Under the pieces are notes generated by a model. That model had not been told where the DNA came from. It was given only the letters and a program-made list of their open reading frames with translations, and did not search any database. From Chamaecrista fasciculata (lineage: Eukaryota > Streptophyta > Magnoliopsida > Fabales > Fabaceae), in assembly GCA_003254925.1 (NCBI GenBank), contig QANZ01038515.1, positions 1-64,000 of the forward strand: a stretch of DNA of 64,000 nt, given 5' to 3'. The number at the start of each line of letters is the position of its first letter. Within the stretch, counting starts at the first letter, position 1. This document shows positions 20,627 through 32,400 of this stretch, piece after piece. The position numbers and the translations under genes were made by a program.

Positions 20627-21036
20627 GGTTAAAGTGCACTTTTGGTCACATAATTTTTGCTTAGGTCTTAATTTGGTTCTCTAACTTTTTTTTGTTGCAC
20701 TTTTGATCGCATATATTTGTAAAAAGTTACAGATTTGGTCCTGTATCACTTTTAGTCCCATATCTTTTGGTCAAGTTGCAGAATTTGTCCCATATCTTTG
20801 CAAAAAGTTTTACCATCAGTTTCACTTGATTCAAAGATATGAGACCAATTTTGCAACTTGATCAAAATATATGGGTCAATTCTCCAACTTGACCTAAAGA
20901 TATGAGACCAAAAGTGCAACACAAGACCAAATTTGCAACATGAGCAAAAGATATAAGACTAAAATTACAACGACAAAAATTATGGGACCCATTGAGACTT
21001 GAGAAAAAGTTATAGGATCAAAAGTGCATTTTGGCC
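20627..21036. mobile_element. Mutator-like MITE downstream of AKR2
   Basis: Inverted ends GGTTAAAGTGCACTTTTGGT and GGCCAAAATGCACTTTTGAT. The interior repeats GGTCCCATATCTTTTGGTCA-type phrases. Flanks ATTAAGATG / ACTAAAATA agree at 6 of 9 positions. The element at 58185-58627 is the same family. Confidence 0.65.
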
Positions 21037-21164
21037 ACTAAAATATTATTATTTTTATTTAAATAAAGATTTGATGTTGTTTAGATTAATTCTATTTAAA
21101 TTTTAAATTTCATATGGATACTTAATTACACCATCTACTATGTATACACAGATTATCAATGAAA

Positions 21165-21816
21165 AATGTAGTTAAGGGTGTTCAAAATTGAACCAAACTA
21201 ATTTGACCAAACAAATCATACCGAAGCAAAACCGAACTAAATTGATCAATTGAGCGGTTTGATTTGGTTAAAAATGCATTAAAATTGGATGGTCTGGTTT
21301 GGTTAACAATTTAGACATACAATTTACTGAACCGACCGCTAGTATTTATATATAGCTATTTTTACTTATATTGTATTATATGAAATTACATTTTATAAAA
21401 AAATTATTAATTTTTTATCATCATTTGATTTTATTATATTTTTTTATTATGTTATCTTATTGAATCATAAAATTTGTTTTATCTTAGACAACAATTAACT
21501 ACTATTCTTCGTCATACAATTTTATCCTCTCAAATCTCTAGTCTCATTTGTCATTTTTTTTATTTATTCTATAAATTAGACTTATTCCTCCAAAACACTA
21601 ATTTTTTCTCTCTAATTTTATAATTAATTAATAAAAATGATTAATAAGCTTGTTAACCGCTCAAACCGACCGGCCAACCTGTCTATTTATTGGTTTGGTT
21701 AAACAAATTATTTTTAACCACTAGGTTAAGAATTACTTCAAACTTATGTAAGCGGTTCGGTTAAAAATTTTGTTCAAAACTGCCCAAACCGCCTAACGAA
21801 CACCCCTATATGTAGC
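21165..21816. mobile_element. hAT-like non-autonomous element, 8-bp target duplication
   Basis: The element at 21173-21808 (636 bp) has ends TAAGGGTGTTC and TAGGGGTGTTC (inverted), flanked by AATGTAGT / TATGTAGC. Copy 1 has the unoccupied site GGAATATGTAGCATTATTT near 4285, which identifies TATGTAGC as the target. The subterminal AACCAAAC/GGTTTGGTT richness is typical of plant hAT MITEs. No coding capacity. Confidence 0.75.
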
Positions 21817-21994
21817 ATTATTTAGTATTAGAGTCTCAAATTCATGATTTTCATCCGAGATTGATTAAAACATGGATAAAGCTAGCAAGTGCCCTTAGGT
21901 ACTTGTTAAGGAGTATTAACTACACTTTGAATAATGTAATTTTTATTTTGAAAATATAAAAGTGTTATTATCCCTTCAAAATAAAATTTATCCT

Positions 21995-22165
21995 TCATAT
22001 ATTGTTAGATTTGTGTAATCTGAATGATTGTAAGTGCCCTCATGGTGTAGTTATATCTTTGAAAATATAAATTTACCATGATCAAATACTGGTTACAGAT
22101 AATCCTTGATGTATTGTTAGATTTGGGTTATTTGAATGATTGTAAGTGCCGTTTGATTTTTCTAT
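21995..22165 (+). repeat. Two-unit tandem repeat, period about 112 bp
   Basis: ATTGTTAGATTTGTGTAATC ... GAATGATTGTAAGTGCC at 22001 recurs diverged at 22113. No gene is seen between 21835 and 22390. Confidence 0.55.
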
Positions 22166-22387
22166 AATGTAATTTGACTTCGATACTTTTTAAAAAAAAA
22201 AGCTTCTATACACTATGATATTTGAAATATTTTATTTAATTTTTAAACATCATATTATTAAGTTTAATATTTGAAATATTTTATTTAATTTTTTTGTATT
22301 TTTGGGTAAATTCACTTAAAATCTTAATTTACTTTCTTTTTTTACGTTTTGATCCTATTATAAAAAGAAAAAGACCTTAATATAATA

Positions 22388-22620
22388 AAGGGTAAATTAC
22401 ACAAAAGGGCCTTGTGGTTTGACCCATTTTCAGATAGGGTCCCTGTGGTTTAAAAAGTGTCAAATTGGGGGTATGTGGTTTCCTCCGTTAGCAAATAGGG
22501 TCCCAGGTGATTTTTTCCATCCAAATTAACGGAGTTAGGTTAAAATAAATTTTAAAGTGGACTGTTTTGTAATTTGAGCGTTTTTTTATTAAAACAAACT
22601 AAAAAAAGGACTATTTTGCA
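22388..22620. repeat. Interspersed repeat terminus (GGTAAATTACAC type)
   Basis: GGTAAATTACACAAAAGGGC followed by repeated GTGGTTT and GGGTCCC phrases is a common end of plant non-autonomous DNA elements. The matching right terminus is not visible; the adjoining captured gene fragment ends at an N (22973), so the right half may be missing from the assembly. Confidence 0.45.
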
Positions 22621-22675
22621 ATTTGAACCAAATCACTTCCTTCTTCCCTTTTTCTCCTCGTCTCTTCCTTCTTCC

Positions 22676-22972
22676 CCGCTCATCCACTCTGAATCCACAA
22701 GAAACCATGATTCCACCACATGCTAAATGAATCCAAGGGCTAGTAGAACACAATACGCCATAAATGCTTAGGAAAGATAGGAATGCCATGAAACAGAGAG
22801 AGAAGAAGACGCTGTGACCTTTGATTTGGTACAAACCCATCTTGGTGAAGTCGGCGATGAGATTCCGACAGTCTTTGGAGACGTCGGAGACGAAGTAGTC
22901 TTGGAAGTAAAATCCGGTGAAGAGGGCGTCGAGGCGTTTCCATGCGGCGGCGGGATGGAAGGCGACGAAGGC
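22676..22972 (-). pseudogene. Fragment of a sphingolipid delta-8 desaturase-like gene, frameshifted
   Basis: Reading the minus strand from 22972, the frame resembles the segment between the cytochrome b5 domain and the first desaturase helices of delta-8 sphingolipid desaturases: AFVAFHPAAAWKRLDALFTG, then FTKMGLYQIKGH, then LSIYGVLCSTSPWIHL. After about 85 codons the similarity continues only in another frame (NHGFLWIQSGWAG), so there is a frameshift. It stops where the first His box would begin. Neither the haem-binding b5 core nor the His boxes are present, so it cannot be active. The right end coincides with an N. Probably a captured or truncated gene copy next to a transposon terminus. 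Confidence 0.65.
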
Positions 22973-23476
22973 NGGGATTTAAAAAAATTAAGAAAAATAT
23001 TAGGGACGAAAAATGAGATTTTAACCTTTTTTATTAATTAATAATATATTTAATAAACATTAAGATTAAATTTTTCTGAGCAAAAATAAATAAATAAATA
23101 AATAATTATTAAAGACCTAAAAAATTAAAATAAATATTAAGGACCAAAACGAGATTTTAACTTTTTTAATGATAATATATTGAATAAATTTCTTATATTC
23201 GAAAAAAAAGAGACAATTTTCAAAATTCTCGACTCAGTATTTGTTCTGAACAAGCTTATAAGGTTTCCAGGTTTCGCTCGATTCTGAACAAGCTTCAGAG
23301 AGAATCCATGTTCGTCTCTTTCGTAAGCAACAACACAATTTCTGGGTAATGCTTGTTTCGAATTCCGACTGAAAAGTTTAATTTGCACTCAATCGATTTC
23401 TCACACTTTGCATTCTTACATAAACAATCTATCAGAATCGGCGCCTTGAGCTTCTGACTTGTGTTGAGGACTTCTA

Positions 23477-26400
23477 ATGGAAGATATAGAGAGAATGATT
23501 GGAGAATTTGACCGAAGAGAGTTGGAAGAGGGGCAGGAAAGTGAAGAACTTATAAGCAATGCCTTCCTGCAATTAAGATCGTACTGTATAGAGCTTCTGG
23601 AGCTTGTGCGGAGCCCTAAAAAGGATGCTTCCGTAATACTTTCCCTGCGACTGTTTCTTCAGAATTCTTCACCCAGTACTTTACAACCCTTTCTCGAGTA
23701 AGGCTACGCATCATCACATATCTGAAATGTTGCTTGCTTTTAAGACATTTTATCATTGTTCTTCTCTTAATTACTGAATCATAACGAGTCATTAGGTGAA
23801 GACCTTTGGTTATTGTGTATGAAGGACTACTATGCTATGTCGTGGTGGGCTGGTGGCAGTTTACTTAGATTCATGATGGGCATGAAAAATGGCGAATTTT
23901 AAAAGCTTATTTTTGATTGTCTGTTATGTTCATAATCGATATTTATGATTATGTTTGACAAAACTTGGATGATGACCATGCTTGTGGTTTTTTTTTTTGG
24001 ATAAACCATGAGTTTCCCCCTCCTGAAGACTAATCCCATTCGGGTCGGGGTGAAAAGTTTAAAACCCTCCCAACAAAACAATGTCCACGTTAGGGATCAA
24101 ACTTGGGTGGTACCATGCTTGTGGTTTTGGTGAGCCTTTAAATGTCATTGATCAGAAGAGAAATATAGGTCAAGAGAAGACAAGTAATCCTCCCAAAGCA
24201 TAAGATTAAAAAGAAAAAAAGAAGAATAACTAAAAAACCTTAGCTAAAAAGGGCTTGCCAATCCGTTTGTAAATCCACAAGGGACAATCATTTTGATATT
24301 ATTCTAACCTGAATTGGCATTGTCTGATATATTTTGGCTGAGAAGAATAAAAGAGATTCATGATCAGCAATGTTCTATGGCATGTGAATTTTGTTGTTTT
24401 CTCCCTGTATGATTGTTTGATGCTTAATTTAGCCTCACAATGTATCTTGATTTTTCTTTTTTCCAGTTACACTTTGTTCCCATTACTTTTGCTCCTGGAT
24501 GCAGCAATCGAATGCAGATCTATGCAAAAAATTGATTCTAAAGAGAAGTTTAGGATTTCTGATGTTTCAAATCCACCTAATCATGTGAGTGACAGTGTGG
24601 CAGAAGGTGTAGTTACTTGTTTAGAGGAAGTTCTGAGGAAGTGTTGTCTGAAATCTGTGGATCAGGTAGGCAGATTTTCCTTGACATTTGTCTTAACTTC
24701 TATACAAAGTTACAAACATCTCTTTGCTTTACTTTACTACTTTTCCGGATAGGTAGCAGGTAGCTGATACAATATTTTGTTTTTTTCAAAAGCCACTTCC
24801 GCATAATCTTGTATGCAAAATGTGTAATATGGATAATACCACTTCAACTACTTTAATATAAGGAAAAGAGGAACAGAAGAAATTCATGAAATATAAAATG
24901 TATTTGGGAACTTGAAAAAATTTGCTTCTGATACAAGAAGATTCTGAACTGAGCTAGTGAGCATACTGGAACAGAGAATTTATTGAAGTATTTCCAATTT
25001 CCTAGAATTGAAGTTTTAGCCCCCAAAAGCAACTAAACATTACTACTTCATAAGAAATTATAAATTTGGAGCTCATATTGACTCCGATAAGTTTACAATA
25101 ACTGAAAACAATTAAGTATATCTAGTGCAATATTATTTTCTATTAAAATTTTAAATTTGGAGCTCACATTGACTCCTATTGGTATTCTGTTCTGCCCTTG
25201 GGTTTTTAAGAGATATCCCACTTGTTTATATTCAGTGAGATTGGAGCAGTTTGTTATTGTAAGTTGTAACTCTTTGCGTTTTCTTCATCTTGTTTTTTTT
25301 TTCTGCAATTAGCCAATTACATTCTTTGGCTCCCTTAGATAGTCTCATCTGAAACTTCTGTTTTTACCAAATATAGAGGGAACTACCCTGATTCAAATGT
25401 TTACTGATGTAATGGACTATTATGCTGATTTGTAATACTATACATGCAATATAATAACATACGAGAACACAATTTCAAGTGTTAGTTGTATTACATAGAT
25501 ACAAATGTTCTCTAAAGTCTAAACTCACTTCCTGGTACAAACTGTTGGTGACTTGTTTATATTTGCTAGTAAGCTTGCTGTAGTATAAAGTAAAAATTCT
25601 TTATTACTTGGAAGCTTGAAGCAATGCATAGTTGATGAGGATCAATATTTGTTAAACAGTCTTATAAATGCTAGGACTAGTCTTCAGTTGAGTCCCCTTC
25701 CTTCCCTCCACTCTCCTCATAAGTGTACATTCTGTTTTCTTATTGGAAGTACACTGCAGATGCCATGTTAACATGTAAACCATTGTATTGTTAGCACATA
25801 TAACTGCATTATAGAGAACTGATCCTCCAATAGCCTTAAGATACTCTTTAAATTGAATTGTGATTTTTTTAGAAAAATAAAAAGTGGAAAAAGGTTGATG
25901 ATGCTGAACTGTTATGACTTTCTTCAACAGATGGTTGTACTACTAAAGAAATTAACATATGGGGCTTTGCTAACACCGTCTGAGGCTTCAGAGGAGTTTC
26001 GTGAAGGAATTATCTTGTGTTTCAGGGCTCTGCTTCTGAGTTTAAATTCCTGTTCTGATGAGTCTTGTTCATGTCAGAAAATTCCTGGTCTGACTGCACT
26101 TTCAGAGAACACGTATGATGGTCTTCCTTCGAAATCATTCAAAAGTGGTGCAGAATCAGACGAATGCTTACTTGCATTTCTCCGATCTCAAACTGCTTCA
26201 GCTGCTGTTGGGCACTGGCTGTCCCTTCTTCTCAAAGTATATTGATTCTTTTCTTTTCTTTTTTTTTCGGTTGAATTTTGTCATATAATTCCAATTTGAG
26301 TTATGTTTAGACAATGAACTTTCACACTTCAATTCTTAACCGCATTCTGCAACAAATTAACCGAAATTTATTATATGAGCACATTTTAGATAGTTCAAGA

Positions 26401-29400
26401 TAAGTTCTTTTAGGAACCAGTGTTGAAAACAAATTGTTGTAAGGTACTTGTATGAATACTTGAAATTTTCTTTTGTTGTCAAGAGTTGGTTAAAACCAAC
26501 TAGGCAAGGTTATAATACCCATTTGTGATTGGTTTTATGACAAGGCTGCAGATACAGAGGCTGCAAGAGGGCATAGAGGTTCTGCAAGACTTCGAATTGA
26601 GGCCTTCAGAACTCTGCGGGTGCTGGTTGCTAAGGTATTGACTATCGAACAGGTTCTTAGAACAGCCTGTAAGACTGTGGAAAATTTTTCTTTTGAATGG
26701 ATTTGGTGCACTTTGTTATATCATATGCTTCTTTCCCAATATATATTTTTTGGGGGGCAGGTGGATTGTGTTATTCCTTTGGACTGGGGAGTTATAGAGT
26801 TTATTTTTTGGTTGTCCTTCTGTTCTGTAATTTTCTCTTTCTTTCATGGATTCTTCTATTATAGGGAATCTAACTGTGAACTTTTGCAGGTTGGTTCAGC
26901 AGATGCATTAGCCTTCTTTTTACCCGGTGTTGTTAGTCAGTTTGCCAAAGTTTTGCACAGTGCAAAAACAATAATGAGTGGCGCTGCTGCAAGTGCTGAG
27001 GCCATGGACCAAGCAATTAGGGGTTTGGCTGAGTATCTTATGATAGTTCTACAGGATGATTCTAATGCACTTATCCTGGGTGTTGAAGCTTCTTCTGACT
27101 TTGGTTCATATTATTGTAAACCCACTGTATCTATTTTGGAGGAGCTCCGTCACTTGAAAGTTAAAGCTCAACACCAAAATGAAGCTGTTGAAGATACAAG
27201 TGGTCATTCAGGAAAAATTCCTAGTTCCAAAACTGAACCACAAGAAATGAGGAGTACTGATTCCAGCATAGAGATGGGATCCTTGTATGTGAATCGAACA
27301 AAAGATTGGTTGGAGAAAACATCAGCACATTTAAAGAAGCTGTTAAGTGCAACTTTTCCGCATGTATGTTCTTAATCATAATTTTAGGAAATTAATTGGC
27401 TTGTCTTTGATAGTGTATATAAAGGCTCTTAATCTTTTATGGAATTGATGAAATTGTTGAAGTTCAGATATGTATTCACCCTTCAGAAAAGGTGAGAAAG
27501 GGACTTGGTCATGCCATTAAAGGACTTCTGTTGAACTGCCACTACACGCTGGGAGAGAGTAGACTGATGCTTTTGGTGAGCTCTGATCTGGTTGACTGGA
27601 ACTAAATTATGTTGGGTTTATGTCGCCAGTATGTTTTCTTGCATGGGCACTGCACAAATAATTTGACCTTGACATTTTGAAATAAAGCTTACTAGCATGT
27701 TGGTTAGGTGGTGAAGAGCATGTCTATCTTGAGTTTGAAGTCTAGGTTTTTTATTTGTTGAGAAATAAGATACATAGAAATCTTATTGGGATTAAGACTT
27801 AAGTTTAAATGTTTGTTTTCACATTTAGATTAGGATTTGATATTCAGTTTAGATTTATTCTATTTAAACTTTCTTGGATAAGGATAGTTAATTACAATTT
27901 TTAGCATCTATTTTTATCTTTACATTAATCATTAATATATGTATCTTCACATTATCAATAATATTAATATATCAGTAGAAATATTTTAGAATATTATTTT
28001 GCAGAATTGATTAATTTATGTTATGATAGATTCCCAGACTATTTCTGACATGCAAAGAGATGGGACAACTCCTCTACACTGTTTAGTCTTACAGTGCTTT
28101 TATTATTTTGTTTTTACTGTTTGATGCTTTTGAGTCCTTCAAAATTTGGTACTTTAGTCTCCTCTTGGTAAAATTTCTTCTTCTATTACAAATATGATAG
28201 AGCGGATTGGACAATTTTGGAACAATCTTCCTTTCATGAAATTGAGGTCTATGTCATTCATTTTTTTTTTNNNNNNNNNNNNNNNNNNNNNNNNNNNNNN
28301 NNNNNNNNNNNNNNNNNNNNNNNNNNNNNNNNNNNNNNNNNGGGTTCTTTAGGGAATGTTTGTGGTGTGATTATATGAAGAATGATTGAGTCTTCACCTA
28401 CTAGTTAAAGATTTTGGAATGACATGATTCATAAAAGATAGTAAATACCTGTTTAAATATTTTCTGGTGCTCTTAACCAAGATTTTTTTTTTCTGTCAAT
28501 TGACCTTCTCGTTTAACCCTTTTTTCTTTTTTCTAATTCTTTTAAAAATGAGGATAGCCCATTATTACATCATAGGTAATATAAAAGTATTGTTAGATTT
28601 TAGGTTTTCAATTTGATGTTAAGTTGTTTGGGTGTGCATACTTGTAATGTTTAATGGAGACAAGGTCTTAGTACAAATATTTCACTGTGTTTTACTGATT
28701 TACCTGAGTTATGTTCTTTTCTTTTGTTCTATCGTTTTATTATTTTTTTCATTTTTTTTTTAATTTTTCTTTGGCATTTAGAGAATATTTGACCTCATGC
28801 AATCTCCTATACTTGATTTCTTTCTTTCTTTCTTTTTTACACCTTTTTAATGTTCATTTCTGATAATGATGCAGGAGTGCTTATGTGCCTTGGTTGTTGA
28901 CGACTCTGATGATGTATCTTCAACTGCACGAGAATTTCTTGAATATTTGTTCTCACAGAATCAGAAACCTCTTCTAGAATGTGATTCTGCTGAAATATTT
29001 ACCAGGTTTGTCTTGACAGACACAAAGTACTAATGCTAGTTGGTTCTTCCGTTTTCTCCTCCTTATAAGAATACTACCTCTTTCAAAATTAGGCATATTG
29101 AAACACTTCCCAAAGTGGTGCTTGGCAATGAGGAGTCTCTTGCTGTGTTAAAAGCGCAGCAGTTATTGGTGATAATATACTATTCTGGTCCTCGTCTGAT
29201 GGTGGATCATCTTCAGTCTCCTGTATGTGTTCCCATTATAACTTTCATGTTTCTTTTATACCTTTTTCAGATAAGCTTACCTCGGCTTGGATACTAATAA
29301 TGAGTTTACAATACAAACTTGGAGTATCTTGCAATTTCAATATGAGAAAAAATAATATTAGTTGCAGATCTTGGAGAGCTATTTCTAAGTATGTTTTATT

Positions 29401-32400
29401 CCTATTTCTCTTTCTTGGATATTAATCCTTTTCCATGAAAATGATTAGGTAGGAACTGCTAAATTCCTGGATGTGTTTGCTGCATGTCTGAGCCATAGTT
29501 CAAAGTTCTCTGGCTCACTTGAGAAAATCATTTCAATGAAACCATCATCAACATTGGGCTACCTTGCCTCTGTTGCAGAGTTGAAATCTGGAGCTAATTT
29601 CTTGAATCATGGCCTTCCTGTGATAAATGCTGGTTTATTGGAAGCCCCAAAGCACAGCCTCGTTGAAGAAAAAGATATGCAAAATCCTATGAAAGCAGAG
29701 GGTTATGAGCTCCCTCGTATGCCCCCTTGGTTTGGTTATGTAGGTAGTGCTAAACTATACCAGCCTCTTGCAGGGATTCTCAGACTTGTAGGACTATCTT
29801 CAGTGGCAGGTTAATTCAAATTCTGTATTTTTCTCGTGGCTCTAAGATAGTCAGATTGTGCCCTGTCTATGTAACCAGTATTTACACTTACTAATTATTA
29901 CCTTTGTGTGTTATCATTAGATAATAGAAATGAAGGGCTTCTGTCACGTGTAACTGAGACTCTACTCGGCTACTTCCGTAAGTTGGTTTCTGAGCTCCGA
30001 ATGAAAGAACACAATAAAGAGAGCTGGCATTATTGGTACGAGAGAACTGGTTCAGGACAGTTGTTGCGGCAAGCAAGCACAGCTGCATGTATGTTAAATG
30101 AGATCATGTTTGGTTTATCAGATCAAGCTGTCAATGGATTTGCTAGAATGTTTCATAGGTCTCATACAAAAGGGGAAGGAGTTCAGGTTCAGTCTTACAA
30201 ACTTGATTGTCCCCTTCGTGAATCTGTCTGGAAGATGCCACATGATGAAGGCATAAGGAGTCATTTAGTTGATTGCATTGGTGGGATCTTGCATGAATAT
30301 TTGTCTGCTGAGGTTTGGAATATTCCAGTTGGTCTTGGAACTGTTGATATGCATCCTAATGTTGAAGATAAAGATATTAGCCAATATTTCTTCCAGGACA
30401 CTACAATGCTACATGAGGAAATACACTTTTTTCCTAAATCTGACCTGGTTCTTTCAATTTTTGTAATTTGTGACCTTCTTTCATTATAGAATTTCCTGTA
30501 TCGAATGACATAATAATAGCTTCATTTTTGTGGAACAGGTTATTATTGATGGAGTAGGAATATTTAATCTGTGTCTTGGAAGAGATTTTGCTTCAAGTGG
30601 ATTTCTTCATTCTTCTCTTTATTTTTTACTTGAGAATCTTAGCTCTTCAAGTATCCAAGTTAGAAAGGCCTCTGACTTTGTCTTGAAAATACTTTCCACC
30701 ACATCTGGTCATCCAACGGTTAGTCTCTTGGCTTTAAACTTCATTTCTTTCCCATAATTTCCTTGCTTGACTTCTATCATGCACAAACCCATGTAGGTTG
30801 GACATCTAGTTTTGGAAAATGCAGATTATGTGATTGATTCAATATGCCGACAATTGCGTCATTTGGACCTCAACCATCACGTGCCAAATGTGCTAGCTTC
30901 CATACTTTCCTACATTGGAGTGGCTTCTAAGATATTGCCTCTGCTAGAGGAACCGGTATTACCATTTCCTTGATTCTGATTGCTGTTTTCAAGCAGTTAG
31001 ATTAATTTTCTGGCATGTTATGATAATTTTTCTTAAGATGGCCTGTAGTCTCCTCTGTTGTATGCCATTTGTCCTGTTTACAATGTTGTACTCATTTCTC
31101 TGTCCAAATACTGAAGAAAAGTATTCTCTCTCAACAATGTTCAAATCTGTCGAGCATTGTCTGAATATAGCAGTACTTGTTTGATTTTTTTGAATTCTAT
31201 TGCCTTGGGTTATGAATCATGCCATTGTTTTGTCTCTTTTGTTGAGATTCATGATACAAAATGACCATCAACATGCTTAAAGTTTCAGTCTTATTCTTAT
31301 TGTCAAATTATGTACAATTGAACAGATGCACTCTGTGGCAATGGAGCTTGAGATATTGGGTAGGCATCGGCATCCTGATTTAACTGTTCCCTTCTTAAAG
31401 GTGTGTCACTTGCTCCCACTTTCTCTTTTCTTTTAAAGTGTGGGTATGATTCTTGTAAATTATTAATCTGGTCTCATTCCTTGATTTTTTCGATCTCTAG
31501 AAGAACCCCTTCGCTTTTCCTGCCCTTGTTGTAAGTTCTTTTTATTAATCATTGATGTAGGTATGCATGATTTGGGTTCAGAGATAATTCTGGATATGGT
31601 GTTTAATGTGTTATACTTAATTAACAAATGAGAGAGAAGAAAGCTTCAGCTATCCAAATTAATATAAAAGTTATCTAGACCACTATTGGTTGTGCTCAAA
31701 TTGCTAGGCTTGTGATAGAGAAGAAAGAGGATGAGGTGACAAAGACAAAAATTCAACAAAGCTTCAGTTGCTGGGATTGATAAATAAATTAGAGCAACCA
31801 GGTTGAATTTTTTTTCTACAAACTAAAATGAAATATTATTAGAGAGGGATAGTAGTACAGTTAGATGGGAGCGTGGCTAAGATATCCTGTGGAACTATGC
31901 TGGGTACCATTTTGAGAGTTATGCTCCAAAAATAGCTCCTGAGGCTTGAAAACCCAGTGTCGTTATAAGCCATACCCTACATCAAAGTCCCATATGTATA
32001 TAATTTTTGTTTGACACAAGTCGCATACCTTGAAATTTGGGGAAGGGCCCTAACAGTATTAGAGTACTTCAAAAATAAACAGACTAATCAATGTATTATA
32101 TATCTCCATTGATGTCAGAAATCTATTGGAGTAGGGTTATTTGATCAGGTTAGGAATTCTTAGCAGACTCAGCTAAATCTGATCTACCCTCTCATTGGCA
32201 ATTCTACGTGCTTAGTGTTTACTTTTGTACTCAAATTATGTTCCTTTTAATTTACATTATGAAATTTATTACTTTATTTTATGTTCTCCTTCCTTCTATT
32301 CCTCTTTTTCTCTGCCAACATTTCTTACATCCAACAACAGCCATTCTCAATTATGATCAATAATAGATTAAGATACACGGCAGCTAATATTTGAAATATT

